A model generated the notes under the pieces. The model had not been told where the DNA came from, did no database searches, and worked only from the letters and a program-made list of their open reading frames with translations. From Trametes villosa (taxonomy: Eukaryota > Basidiomycota > Agaricomycetes > Polyporales > Polyporaceae): DNA of 64,000 nucleotides. A program made the translations under genes and the position numbers. Shown piece by piece: positions 1 to 11,118 of the stretch. The stretch is from the NCBI GenBank assembly GCA_002964805.2, contig PUDQ02000066.1, positions 62,001 through 126,000 on the forward strand, written 5' to 3'. Each line of letters begins with the position of its first letter. Positions within the stretch are counted from its first letter, which is position 1.

Positions 1-608
1 CCTCATCTTCGTCTCGTCTTCGCTGGCTCGGGACGCATATGGTATATATTATTCTCCGCCCTCGCTAGCGCTACGCTACTTACCGCGTCGTCGAACATCC
101 GCTCCTTACGCTCTCGCACCCCGCTCGCTCGCCCCGGATACGTCGTACATATTGGGCATAGTCGCCGTCGGACTCGGAACCTTGCCCACGAACACTTCCG
201 CTCGTTTAGCGCATGGTAGGATCGTCGGACAGTCGTCACGTCAGTAGTACTCGCTCTTTTGCAACATTTTTCTTTTATCCGCCGCATATTCTCTCCCGCC
301 TCTGTCTGACTCCTTGGGGACCCTGGGGCTTGCGTGATCCCGCTCTCGGAATACGTGTACGTGGTCGCGGGCTGCGCCGCGTTGTAGTTATCGTGTTACA
401 GTACCGGCTAATAGAAACAACAAGTACGCGCTCTGTATCTTAATCTCGCTATCGTCTACATGTGTGCGGCCGTCGCACTCGCCGCCCGTGTCCGCCTGAC
501 CGTCCCGCCACAAATAGGGGATGCCCATCGTCATGCGCACGCGGAGCACGCCAGCCCCCGACTGCGGATATCGAGCACGCCTAGGGGATGCGCGCGACAC
601 TCGGTCGG
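1..608. other. Intergenic sequence at window edge
   Basis: No reading frame here has protein-like composition or continuity with a recognisable family. It lies downstream of the cyclin gene and probably includes its 3' UTR. I see no repeat or RNA gene. Confidence 0.5.
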
Positions 609-1702
609 TCACCCGCTGTCCATGTCCATCGCGTGCTGCTGCTGGAATGCCGCGAAGGCCATGTTCTGCTCCAGCGTGGGGGGCGGCCGGGCCTCTGGGG
701 CGAGCGAGGCGGCCTCGACGAGGATCGTGGACGGCTCGCGGCGGGCGGCGGTGGGGCTACCGGTGCTTGCGCGGGTGTGGGTGTCGGGAACGGGCGAGGC
801 AATGGGCGAGGGCGTCGCGTCGTAGTCCATGTCGCTGTCCGAGGATATGCCGCTGGAGGAGAGTGTATCGTTGATGACGTAGTGCCCTGTGCTGTAGGTC
901 CGGACGAGGTTGATGTAGTATTCCTGGAGGACCTCGCGGGTGCACTGAGGATTGGCCAACGGTTTGGAATATCCAGAAACACGCCATAAAGCAGAGGTCT
1001 ATAATTAGCGGATGCGCGCAAGGGACTTGGAGGGAGAAGGGCGGATGAAGATAGAAGAAAAAGATGCTGACCGTAAGCTGCCAGTCGATCATGCGGAGGA
1101 ACTCGCGCTCGAGGATGTTCAGTTCGCCGACGGGTATACCGCCGACTTTGGCATAGACGCTATTGCTACAGAAGGTGTCGCAGAGACATTTGCTGGAGAC
1201 CGCGATGGCGGCGATCACGAAGCGGTGGCAGGTGAGGGACGAGAGGACGAAGACAGGCATCCGTGCGGAGATTTGATCGATGTAGTGCAGGGTGATTAAG
1301 AGGCATGACCGCTGCCCGCCCTGGGTGAGCGTTGGGCGACGGCGGCGGTCGCGCGGGCTGGGGGCGTACCTCCGCTTTGGTGAACCGGACGATGCGCCGG
1401 AGGTAGTCTAGGATGGAGATTCCGGGAGGGGTGCGCGAGTGGAAACGCGTGAGACTTTCACTGTGCGTTCGAAGGTTATCGCTACACCGTCTTCCTGCGG
1501 AGCCTGCAGTGGCTGACGCACGGCGAGAGTGGTATTTGGTCGTTGTGAGACATCAAGCGGTCCATCATGTCGGCTGCGGAATGCTCATGAGATTTATCCA
1601 GGCAGGAGTTGGGAGCTTGGACAGACCTATGAGTTGGACGAGGACATCTACATCGACGTCCTCGAAGGCAGCCGGTAGTTCGACCCGCTCTGTAGATTCC
1701 AT
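609..1702 (-). CDS. Pho80/PCL-type cyclin
   Basis: Five exons read on the minus strand: 1702-1627, 1573-1522, 1460-1370, 1311-1072 and 944-609 (264 residues). Pho80-type cyclins bind a Pho85-like cyclin-dependent kinase and act in phosphate or nutrient signalling and in cell-cycle control. The family signature is clear: LIADMMDRLMSHND, then a SLTRFHSR block followed by PPGISILDYLRRI, then the cyclin-box core with a conserved Cys-Leu-Cys-Asp stretch and the GELNILEREFL block. The C-terminal third is Ser/Pro/Thr-rich and low in complexity, as is common in fungal members. The start is the ATG at 1702, which gives a short N-terminus (MESTERVEL) before the first helix; a further upstream exon cannot be excluded. 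It is divergently paired with RPL12 across 385 bp. Which PCL subfamily it belongs to cannot be settled by eye. Confidence 0.85.
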
Positions 1703-2087
1703 GCACCCATTGCGGTCGCCCTGCCCGCCACCAGCCCGACCTGTGCTCGCTGTTCGCGACGATGTGCGACGGACGAGGAGGGAGTGCGGGGAAAGCAGAA
1801 CTGAGACTTTGGCAGAGTCGAGGCCGACGCACCAACCTGAACCTAAACACAGTAGAATCGCACAGATCAGGCAGGCACGGATCGAGATCTCCCAGCTCTC
1901 CCACCCGAGCCTGGTGCGCGTCCGCCCTCAGGTCACGGGACTCTCAGCCACATCTGTACTGTACAGCACCTCGACCGCGCCCAAACCTTATTCTGAACTA
2001 TACGCGCCGGGTGCGAGACTAAACCGATCTAGCTGGTCGTTCTGTGTATCTTCGCCGCCGTCCCCTCCCTCCTCCTCAAGATCCGCC
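1703..2087. promoter_or_regulatory. Divergent promoter between cyclin and RPL12
   Basis: A 385-bp gap separates the two start codons. It must contain both promoters and both 5' UTRs. The part next to the RPL12 start is pyrimidine-rich (C/T runs at about 2041-2075), as is common upstream of fungal ribosomal protein genes. No specific factor site was identified with confidence. Confidence 0.45.
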
Positions 2088-2763
2088 ATGGCCCCCAAGA
2101 TTGTGCGTGGAACGCTTGCTCGGACACTCTCAGGCTTGCTCACGAACTCGCGCGCTCTGTAGGACCCCAATGAAATCAAGATCATCTACCTGCGGGCGAC
2201 GGGTGGTGAAGTAGGTGCCTCTTCGGCACTTGCCCCCAAAATTGGTCCTCTCGGTCTCGTACGCACCGTCTCTACCCCTTGGAATGCCGTGCGGATGGCT
2301 GAACGACTTTCCCCTTAGTCGCCGAAGAAGGTCGGTGAAGATATCGCCAAGGCTACCTCTGCGTGGAAGGGTCTCCGCGTAACGGTCCAACTCACCATCC
2401 AAAACCGTCAAGCCAAGGTCGACGTCGTTCCCTCCGCATCTTCCCTCGTCATCAAGGCTCTCAAGGGTGTGTGCTTGTCCACGTTCGTCTACGTTGCTTC
2501 GGTATTCACGAGCAACCTCCTCAGAGCCCCCACGTGACCGCAAGAAGGAGAAGAACATCAAGCACACCGGCAACGTCACCTTCGACGAGATCCTTGACAT
2601 CGCGCGCACCATGCGGTCAAAATCCCTCGCGAAGACCCTTGCGAACGGCGCGAAGGAGATCCTCGGCACGGCGCAGAGCGTTGGGTGCACGGTCGACGGC
2701 CAGCCCGCTCACGACATCATTGAGGCGATCGACAACGGCGAGATCGAGGTCCCAGATGAGTAG
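2088..2763 (+). CDS. RPL12: 60S ribosomal protein L12 (uL11)
   Basis: Four exons: 2088-2102, 2163-2258, 2319-2466 and 2525-2763. The product is 165 residues, the usual length of eukaryotic L12. uL11 sits at the base of the ribosomal P-stalk, contacts the large-subunit rRNA GTPase centre and helps elongation-factor function. Visible landmarks are [19 protein letters not shown] at the N-terminus, [20 protein letters not shown], the mid segment [20 protein letters not shown], and the C-terminal [12 protein letters not shown] block ending IEVPDE. The first exon encodes only five residues (MAPKI), a split typical of ribosomal protein genes. All introns are under 65 nt with canonical ends. Confidence 0.97.
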
Positions 2764-3068
2764 ACGATGTACCTATAGCGCATACTTTTTATCCCACATC
2801 ATGGCTCTCCGTCGCTCAATGTTGTACCCCACTGGAACGTCGCCGCTTGTTTGAGCTCAACTTGGCACACCACACGTTGATCGGCTGGTGCCCCTAAGTG
2901 TCATGCTAGGGTGCGTGAATCTCCGATATGAATATCCACACGCGTTTCAACGTAACGTTATGGCACATTAATGTTGATCCTGCTTTATTGCGCGTTATAA
3001 GGTGCCTCGTTACGACCAGTATCTCAAGTGTACAAGGTGGTGTATGTAACACTTCATCGAAGCTTTGG
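2764..3068. other. Convergent 3' intergenic gap
   Basis: This stretch lies between the stop codons of RPL12 (+) and BTB1 (-). It is probably two 3' UTRs. No gene or repeat was seen. Confidence 0.5.
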
Positions 3069-4717
3069 CTATGATCCGCCTGCTAGCCTACGTATGAGCT
3101 CTACGAGGGCGTCGCCTGCATGCGGGAGCTCGCCGTTCACAAGCCTGTCCGACCACTCGGGCAGATCGGAAAGACAGTTCAACCTCGCGTTCGGCCCACA
3201 AATGAACTCCGTCTCAAGGCGAATAATCTCGGGGTACCTGTACGTACGTACGTACGTACGGAGCGTTTGTTTTCAGTGGCGTCGTCAGATTCTCCAGTGA
3301 ACGCTAACCTTGCTGTGAAGGCTGAAAGGACTTCTCGCATGGCGATCCCGGAGGACAGTTGCGACCGAATATTCTTCGCCGCGAGGTCCTTCAGAGCGGA
3401 TATGCCGTACTGGACCGATGTCAGCGATGTCACGACCACAAAAGAAGTAAACAGCTCACCTTGTCCGCAAGACGATACATCGACTTCGGTGAACATGCCA
3501 AAGGAGGACTCGCGGTGAGGCTACTTTCGTTGGATGTGTGTCGAATCGACCTCAGCTCTGCAAAGCTGATCTCGCCTGTGTACGCGTAGTACACCAAGGC
3601 CTTGAATCTGCGGAGTATACAGCCGATCAGAGCGCGTAAAGGCGGCCTGAGCAGCTGCACCTACGTTTTGAAGGCAACGTCCGGGATGACGACGATGTGG
3701 CGGACTGGAATGCTGGTAGAGATGGGACAAAACTCGTCCTCGGGAGCGGCGGCGGGAGGCGATCCGGCGCTGTCTCCGGCATCCACGGCGAGCGCACCAT
3801 CCTCCTGCGATTCAATGAGCTGATTAGTGTGCCGCGACAGACTATGGATAACACGGGGGCGTCGTTGTCCCACCGTCATACGATAGACTGACCGGTGCTT
3901 GCGGTGACGCCTTTGCAACAGGATCCTCGATGGGCTCGGTTGCTACAGAGGCGTCCTTCCGCAACTTATTGTCGGACCCTTCGCTTGTCGGGGTCGTAAG
4001 GCCAAAGTGCGGAGGATTGCCCAGCGAACCGCCACCTGGCCGCTCGTCCTCTTCTTCTTCCTCGTCCAAGTCACTATCGGATTCATATTCATACTCTTCT
4101 GCGGCGATCTTGGCACGTAACTTCGTCGGCATTCCCGCATGTCCACCGAAACTCTCGGAAAACCCTCCCGAGACGACTGCAGACGAAGATGAGCTACAAT
4201 CATCACGGCAGGTCAGTAGTCGCAGCCTGAGGCACATACGAGATCCGAAGTGCTCTGCCGTTTGTTTGAGAACTTCGCTATTGGCGTAGATCGGAAGCGG
4301 TGCATCGACGGCGCCGTCCAGGGTGCGATGCGAGTACAAGTAAAAGGCGCTGTCCACGAAGACCCCTGTCGTGAGAGAAGCTTCAAGTGTTGTAAGCGTT
4401 GCTTTCTGCAAGCTCGCAGGATCGGTGGGTGGTGTCGGCGGGTTAGGTGATATGAGTGAAGAGCTTGAGATAGTTGAGTACCCAAAAACTGATGAGTAGA
4501 CCGCGCCACGAGTCAGCAACTGCGACGATGGGCTCGCCGAGGGTTAGAGCTTACAGCTATACTGCGCTGACCCGGAGCCGTTAGTAGGGTTGGAGCCGAA
4601 GAGTCCGGTGCTGTTACTGACAGTACTACTGGCCTCGCCGTGGGACACGCCCCTTGCAACCCCACCATTAGCTGGGGCGCCTCTCCCTCTGGATCCTTCC
4701 CTTCCAGGCCTATACAT
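3069..4717 (-). CDS. BTB/POZ-like protein, cluster member 1 (BTB1)
   Basis: Seven exons on the minus strand: 4717-4555, 4488-4240, 4176-3893, 3804-3665, 3607-3460, 3409-3309 and 3237-3069 (417 residues). The layout matches five other genes in this window. A Ser/Gly/Pro-rich N-terminus is followed by the first half of a BTB fold (strand-helix with FYLYSHRTLDGAVDAPLPIY). Next comes an acidic insert with a YESDSDLDEEEEED stretch. The second half of the fold follows (FKALVYYAYTGEISFAEL), then CSPKSMYRLADK, a helical segment in the 101-nt exon, and a C-terminal helical region. BTB proteins dimerise and often act as substrate adaptors for Cullin-3 ligases; which role applies here is not shown. Unlike BTB3-6 it has no C-terminal cysteine cluster. 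The ATG at 4717 and the 66-nt first intron are the least certain parts. The last acceptor abuts a GTAC microsatellite. Confidence 0.7.
3239..3261. repeat. (GTAC)n microsatellite at a splice acceptor
   Basis: About five GTAC/CGTA units lie directly upstream of the last-exon acceptor of BTB1 (minus strand). The repeat is part of the intron, and its final unit runs into the acceptor AG. Confidence 0.8.
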
Positions 4718-5164
4718 ACCGTGACAAAGCTGCTTCGGAAAGGGCGGAGGGAGGAAGAGCGACAGCAACTACGACGAGCCTACACTGCCCGGCAGATGCC
4801 CACTTTACATTCGCAGCCATCTGAGGTAAATCTCACGTACTCATGGCAGCGTGCGGCTGCGGTAGCGGCTGGGTTCGATTTGTCGTGATACGCCTCGTGT
4901 GATATGCTTCTCTCAACGTGTTTGCACGACTAGCAGCTATATATAGTAGTGCCCTTCAAGCTGAGGTATACCGTGCGCAATTTGGAACTACTACGTCCAA
5001 AATCCGGGCGTAACACGACTGACCACCGATAGCACTGGAGGTCTGGTCGGCTCGTGACCGCCGGTTTCGCGTTCACAACGAGCATCCAGGGGGGTTCGGA
5101 CGAGGTTGTATGCGCATGTGCAGTCATATATCCTCGAGATCCTCACTTTCGTTCTACAAACCGC
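4718..5164. other. Intergenic gap between BTB2 and BTB1
   Basis: This is the upstream region of BTB1 and the downstream region of BTB2 (both minus strand). No coding pattern or repeat was seen. Confidence 0.5.
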
Positions 5165-6608
5165 CTACCGCTCATACGAATGTACTAGGTATTTAAGTCG
5201 AATCGATGACCTCACCAACCGTGTCTGCCTGACGGCTGTGCCTACGAGCACTCTCGATAGGATGGAGGCAGAGCCACGAGGCAATAGCCCGTCTTCCAAA
5301 GCCTGAACCCACTTCGGGATATCCCGCAGCACCTGGTCTTCTCCGATATGGTCGCAAAGGTATGCGAGTTCGGCATCTTGGACTCCAGTGTACCTACGAG
5401 CCAGATTAGAGAGTATCCCCGGTATTGCCAGGAGGAGACGTACATCGCCGTGAAAGGCGAGAAAAGCTCCACGAGGATGTTGTGGCTGGCCATCTTGTTT
5501 TGTATATCTTCCAAGGCGAGTTGTTGCAGGTCCTTGATATCGTACTGCACGATGTCTTAGCAAAGCAACATCGACTCCCGAACCACAAGATATGTACCTT
5601 TTCCGCGAGGCGATACATTGACTTTGGCGAGCACGGAGGGGGTTCGAATGGGGGGCGCGTCCATGAGGTCTTCTGCGAAGTGAGAGGGGCGAATGATACA
5701 TGGCCGAAATACGCGTAGAAGATGAACGCTTCCCACCTAGCGCAGACTTGTCAGCATGGAGATTCATATTGAGGAACAACGCCAGGGCTCACGTTCGATA
5801 GGCAATGTCTTCGATGAACACCACACGTCCCTTTCGGGGGCTTCCTGCAAGGACGCGACTCGGTACTGTGTCCCCGTTGGCACCCTGCAAGTTGCCCAAC
5901 GCTGTGACTTCCTTGGCACCTGCAGGTTGGCCTGTGGATTCCTAGCCCAATGTCAGCCTGTGGAACATACAGTTCTCACCCAAGCAAACTTTACCGGGAG
6001 CGTCTTCTCCGCTGGCATATCTCCCCTTGGCGTCCGGGGCCGCTCTGCAGATTCAACTGCAGGCGTTCCGCCAAACAAGGGGAGGTGTATGGCAGCAGCT
6101 GGCCCGGGGGTAGAGCTCGGAGAGACAGGCGGTGTAGTATGACCCGACTTAGGCTCGATCACCGTCTCGTCGTCCCAATCATCTTCAAGGTCGCTATCCT
6201 GAGCGTAGTCGTAGTCCGTCGTAGAGGACTTTCGGCCCGTCGGGTACGGCGCGTTCATGTCCGCCAGCTCGCTCTCTGCGAACCCCGCCGACAGTACTAC
6301 ATACCGTGGGCCGTGAGTGGCCCAACGCAACCTGGTACGCAACGCTGTGGAGACGCACCAAAATCGAAGTGCGAGGATGCCTTGCAGATGAGGGCGCTGT
6401 TCGCGTATAGCGGACGAGGCGCATGGACGACTCCCGGGGATTTTCGACGAGTGAACAGGAAGAACTTGACGTCCTCGAACGTCCCGGTGGTGATGCTGTG
6501 AAGCATCGCGTACTGTGAGACCTGCTCTCTGGAGGCTGCGCTGAGCGGATTGGAGGATGCAACGCCCCGTCGCTTCCCCTTTCCCATCTTTCGCCCTGGG
6601 TGTTGCAT
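5165..6608 (-). CDS. BTB/POZ-like protein, cluster member 2 (BTB2)
   Basis: Six exons: 6608-6359, 6296-5995, 5941-5793, 5736-5598, 5544-5444 and 5393-5165 (389 residues). A short basic N-terminus (KMGKGKRRG) leads into the first BTB half (TFEDVKFFLFTRR, then RPLYANSALICKASSHFDF and AGFAESELADM). The acidic insert carries YAQDSDLEDDWDDE. The fold resumes with FIEDIAYRT then TWEAFIFYAYFGHVSFAPL, followed by PPCSPKSMYRLAEK, the 101-nt exon (YDIKDLQQLALEDI and so on) and a C-terminal helical part with LPRGSASILSRVL. No C-terminal cysteine cluster is present. The start could also be the second ATG seven codons in. Same family and same exon phases as BTB1 and BTB3-6. A Cullin-3 adaptor or transcriptional role is possible but not demonstrated. 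Confidence 0.75.
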
Positions 6609-7587
6609 CGCGCTAGCAAAGCTCGTCTGGTTGCGGCGGAGGTGTTGACAGTGAGCGATCGGATAGGGTACGCTCGTCTTGCTGACAAGAAGGATGTGGG
6701 TGGGCCCCGAGCCCTCAAAGGAGACCCAGAAGAATATATACGCGCATTCATGGGAGCTCGGGCGAAGCACGAGCTACCGCAGCGCATCTACTCACTGCGG
6801 CAATCGGTAGCCTGAGTCTTGGTGACGGTGAACCTATTTGAGACAGCGATCGCCGAAGTCGGGCAGCGGCATGAAGCCACGAGGCTTGCGGGAGGCAAAC
6901 ACACGTATGGTCGGTCGAGCCTCTCTTCTCCTCGTTGACGAAGTACGCATGCTGGGACGTAGTGACCAGCGTATGCGGCTTGCTTCGCGAACTTCGCACC
7001 TCGGTTGTGAGGTGTAACGTTGACTCCTAGCATGATCGGGTCATTTATCATTTGGACTAACCTCGTGTCTTCATGAACGTACACCCAGGCCTCACGAGAT
7101 AACGTTCGAGCGCCCGAGGCTTGAAGCCACTGGCAAGGACGGCGCCGCTGGCGAGTTCAATAAAGACAGAACTCGAAGCGTTCGGGTTACTCCGAGCCCG
7201 AGAGCGCCCGGGAGTACCGGGCGTTAAAAGCCGGCATCCTGATTCCTGACGCCTTCCCGCCACTGCGAAAGTATGAACACTGAAGCACGCTCACGAGCAA
7301 CAGCTGCGGGGTACCGCGAAGGAACCCATATCAATCTCCATAAGAGCCAGGATCGAGATGAATTTTTATTACTACAAGGAATGTGCTGAAAGCAAAGCAA
7401 CAAAGACGTAAGTGGCAAGGAGGGGTATATGCGCACGAACCGGACACGGACAACAAGCGGGACTGACTGCATTCTTGGACGAGCAGCGATAGCAAATAAA
7501 GTAGTACGACCGTGTTTGACGATGATGAAAACACTCGCAGATGCGGATCGGACGAGCCAACCAGGCTCGGGGACTGCGACCTATAGC
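6609..7587. other. Intergenic gap, BTB2 to F-box gene
   Basis: About 980 bp between the BTB2 start and the F-box gene stop (both minus strand). The short open frames here lack family-like sequence. No repeat or RNA gene was recognised. Confidence 0.5.
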
Positions 7588-8889
7588 TCACGGGTCCTGC
7601 GTGTCCACAACCACAGACAACAGCCCGCGCTGCACAAGCTCCGGATAGCGCTCCTCGATCATCGGCTGCACGCGCTGCAGGAAGCCGGGCACGGCGTGGT
7701 GCGTGAACGCGACCGCGGCGAGCGTCGGGCGCCAGTACGCCGTCAGCGCGGCGTGGATCGCGCCCCACGCGGGGCCCCAGAGCGTCTTGCGGTGGTCGAG
7801 CGTGAGCGCGAGCGCGACGGCCCGCAGCGGGAGCGCGACCGCGGAGTCGAGCACGCTCCCCACCCAGCGCACGAACGAGTCGTCGACGTCGTGAATCTGC
7901 AGCGCGAGCGTGCGCAGGCCCGTGTTGTGCGACAGGTCCAGCCGGCGGGCTGCGGGTAGGCGGGCAGGCGGGTAAGCGGTTTGCGTAAGGGACGGCACCA
8001 AAGGCAGGCGCGTGCTTACCGGAGCGGTCGCAGCAGGTGGGGAGGTAGATCCCAAACGTGAGCGACTCGAGCGTCGCGCCGAGCTCCTGCACGTACGCGT
8101 TCGCGGACTGCATGTTGAGCACGTCGAAGCGGACGAGCGCGAGATCGCGCACGCCCAGAGCGTGGTGCGCCCGCAGCCACGTGAACAGCGGCGCGTACTC
8201 GTACGGGTTGCAGATGCGGAGGGTGCGCAGGCCCGCGAGCGTGCGCGCGGCATACTCGGGGCGGCGCGCGAACACGCGCTCGCGGTCGCCGCCCCAGCGG
8301 ACGGAGTCGACGGTGAGCACAGCGAGCGCGGGGAAGGCGAACACGAAGTCCTCGATGTCGCACGACGCGTGGAAGTGGCAGCCGCGGAGGTGCAGCGCGC
8401 TCACGCGCTTCAGCCGACGGAGTACAGCCCAAAACTTGGGCTTGAGCTGCACGCGGTCCCAGTGCTCGATGCGCAAGGTACGGAGCCGCGGAAGGAGTTT
8501 GGGTGATGGGAGGAGCGCGACGAGGTCGGTGTTCCCGCTGAGCCACGGCTTGACCGTGTCCCGCAGCTTGCCGCAGATGGTGAGGTCGATCACGAGCTCG
8601 CGGAGGTTGGCGGATTCGGTGAGGGTGCGGATCAGTTTGTGTGCGGAGGCGGGGCTGGAGATGCGGGCGTAGCGGAAGAGGAGGTATTGAGCGGAGGAGG
8701 CCCAGCTGCGGCAGGTCAGAGCAGAAGCCTGCAGGGCGCCGCAGTCCAGATAGCTGAATATCGTTTGGTTGATCTCAGCCGGGAGTGCAAGGATCTTAGC
8801 ACTTGGATGTACACTGATCGACGATATTAGCGGGTCACATATCAAATACGCAGAGTTCAAGCTCACGAGAGGGGCGAGGCGGCCATCAT
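7588..8889 (-). CDS. F-box domain protein with leucine-rich C-terminal region
   Basis: Three exons: 8889-8867, 8813-8020 and 7949-7588 (392 residues). Residues about 15-60 form an F-box (LALPAEINQTIFSYLD, then SALTCRSWASSAQYLLF), the Skp1-binding module of SCF ubiquitin ligases. The remainder has irregular leucine-rich segments (LRTLRIEHW, VSALHLRGC, LRTLRICNP, LDLSHNTGLRTLAL) that would serve as the substrate-recognition part. This matches the large family of F-box proteins in Agaricomycetes. The first exon codes only MMAASPLS before a 53-nt intron; starting there keeps the frame and adds up to exactly 393 codons with the stop. A TATA-like element lies about 125 bp upstream. The substrate is unknown. 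Confidence 0.85.
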
Positions 8890-9666
8890 GGTAGCAATAG
8901 CTGCTCGCTCGGAGGAAGTAGGGGCGGGGGCGAAACAGGACAGAGCGGTAAGTTGCAAGCGGGAGAACGATGTTGGAGAACACAGCACGAGAGCGAGTCG
9001 GAGGGTAGCAATATATACAGCCTGCGGTCTAGGGGGTAGGACCCAAGGACAACCGATTGTGAAAGCGGTGGCGAGATGCACGGAACAACACCCTTAGCGG
9101 AAGACAATATGTGATGGGGGTGGGATTAAGGGGAGGGACAATTGAGGAAATTTCCCGGCTAGGAATATGCGGCGCGGGCGGGCGTTGCTACTGCGTCACG
9201 GTTGTCGCAGTGACGCTGCGCCGAATGCGTCCGGGCGTGCACCGGTGACCGATAGACGTGTCCCGATACGTGAGGACGCCACAGTACGGGTGGCTAGAAC
9301 ATCGTAGCGGTGTGGTCGGAAGGAAGCATGGTAGTGGCAGGCGATGCTGTGGGGGTGGGACGTGAGAAGAAGCAAGACCGTCCAACCGGGGCAAGCCGAC
9401 CCCCACGGGTACAAACAGCCGCCCGTATTTGGCAAACAAAGGGATCATCCTCTTGTGATCGCGCCACATGGGCGTCGGTTCCCTCTTCAGAGCCTCGCAC
9501 CGCCGGCCAGGACACTGACAGGCTTGACAGAGGGTGCTGATCGCACCAGTCCATCATGCGGCAGCGTATGTGGAATGGAACATTACACAGCGAAAGCGGT
9601 AAGGTACATGGATGCTATGCTACAACGCCCCTGGCGTCCCCGGATCCGGATACGTAAGTGCGCCAC
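8890..9666. other. Intergenic gap with F-box gene promoter
   Basis: It holds the promoter of the F-box gene, with a TATATA sequence at 9011-9017, and the 3' side of the mitochondrial helical protein gene. No coding sequence was recognised. Confidence 0.5.
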
Positions 9667-11118
9667 TCACGAGCTCTTCTTCTTGGTGTCTTCCTTTACT
9701 TCCTCGCTCAGCTCCTTCGCCTTCTGTCCTTTCTCCTCCAACACCTTTAGGATCGCATCATACGTCTCCTGCGCAAGCTTCTTCGCGTCCTCCCGCTTGT
9801 CCTGCGACACCTTCACGAACACCTTCACGTCAGGCACCCGCTTCAGCGCCTCCTCCCCGCCGGGCACCGTCCGGAGCCACTCCTGGAGGTACTCCCACCC
9901 GCGCTCGAGCTGCGCGCTCCCCTGCTGCTCAGCCTCCTCCGCCTTCTTCTGCACGAAGTCGCGCAGCTCCTTCAGCTTCTCCTTGTTCTTCGCCCCGTCG
10001 CCCTGCGCGGCGTCCTTCACGTGCTGGAAAATCTCTTGGGTGCTCGAGCTGCCCCCGGTCAGCGTCGCGGCGCCGGCTGCGATGAACTTGTCCTGGTTCT
10101 CCTCTAGCAGCTTCTTGATCTCGGGGAACTTGTCGAGGTATGGCCCAGCCTCCTTCAACGCCTTATTCCATGCGTCCTGCGATGACGACTTGGCGATCTT
10201 GCGGACCTCGGCCGTCTTCGATTGGATCAACTGCTTGGCCTGATCCAAACTCTCTTGCGAGAAGCCTTTGGAGAAGATGTCCTTGATCTGCGGGGAGCGT
10301 TAGTCGCCGAAAACCTCTAAAGACAGCAAGCCACGCACCTCGTCGCTCGTCTCATCGTACAACTTCTTCGCCTCGGGCCCCTTCGCCTCCGCCAGTTTCC
10401 TCAGCTCGTCATACCCACCGCCCAGCTTCTCCGAGATCTGCGGGTACTTCTGGCTCAACGACCCAAACGCGTCCTTGCCCGCCTTCTGCGCGAGCTCCTG
10501 CAGCTCCGCGCTGCGCGTCTTCAGCACGTCGTACACCTTCGTCGCGGTCGCGACGTCGACGCCGCTGCCGCTGTCCTTGAGGATGCCGCGGACCTCGTCG
10601 TAGCCCTGCGCGACGATGCGGTTCACGTCGTCCCCGTGCGACGCGCGCAGCTCGTCGATCGTGTCGAACGCGGCGTCGACGTGCGGGCGCGCGCCGGGGA
10701 TGAGCACGAGGTACGAGCGCGCGACGGAGCGCAGGTACTCGAGCGCCTCGTTCGGGTCCTTGGGCGCCTTCTCGGCGATCGTGCTCTTCGCCTGCTGGTA
10801 GTAGTTCGCCGCGGTCTGCGACGCGTCGACCGCCTTCTTCACGCCGGAGAAGTGGTACCACGCGTAACCTATGGAATGAAGGGTTGAATATGTGGTACTC
10901 TGGGCATGTATGCGGGGATACGCACCACCGATGAGGACAGCGCCTCCGCCAGCCAAACCCGCGGCGACATGCGAGGCTCCGAAGCCGGCTTCTTGCGAGC
11001 CTGAAGAGGAGGTGGACTGGAAGCGTTGGAAGGTGCGCTTGCCCGCGACGCGGCGCGCCGCGAACGCGTAGTGCGCGGGTGCGGCCTTGGATGATGTGCG
11101 GAGTGCGGAGGCGTACAT
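9667..11118 (-). CDS. Predicted mitochondrial helical membrane-anchored protein
   Basis: Three exons: 11118-10926, 10868-10339 and 10287-9667 (447 residues). The first 35 or so residues are rich in Arg, Ser and Ala with no acidic residue (MYASALRTSSKAAPAHYAFA, then RRVAGKRTFQRF), a good mitochondrial presequence. A single hydrophobic segment follows at about 50-70 (AAGLAGGGAVLIGGYAWYHF). The rest is amphipathic alpha helix rich in Lys, Glu, Ala and Gln, with imperfect repeats such as EKLGGGYDELRKLAEAKG and EVRKIAKSSSQDAWNKAL. This resembles apolipoprotein- or LEA-like helical bundles. I recognise it only as a conserved hypothetical type. An inner-membrane protein with a long helical domain is an inference. 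Two perfect TGACGTCA sites and a TATA box lie upstream. Confidence 0.8.
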
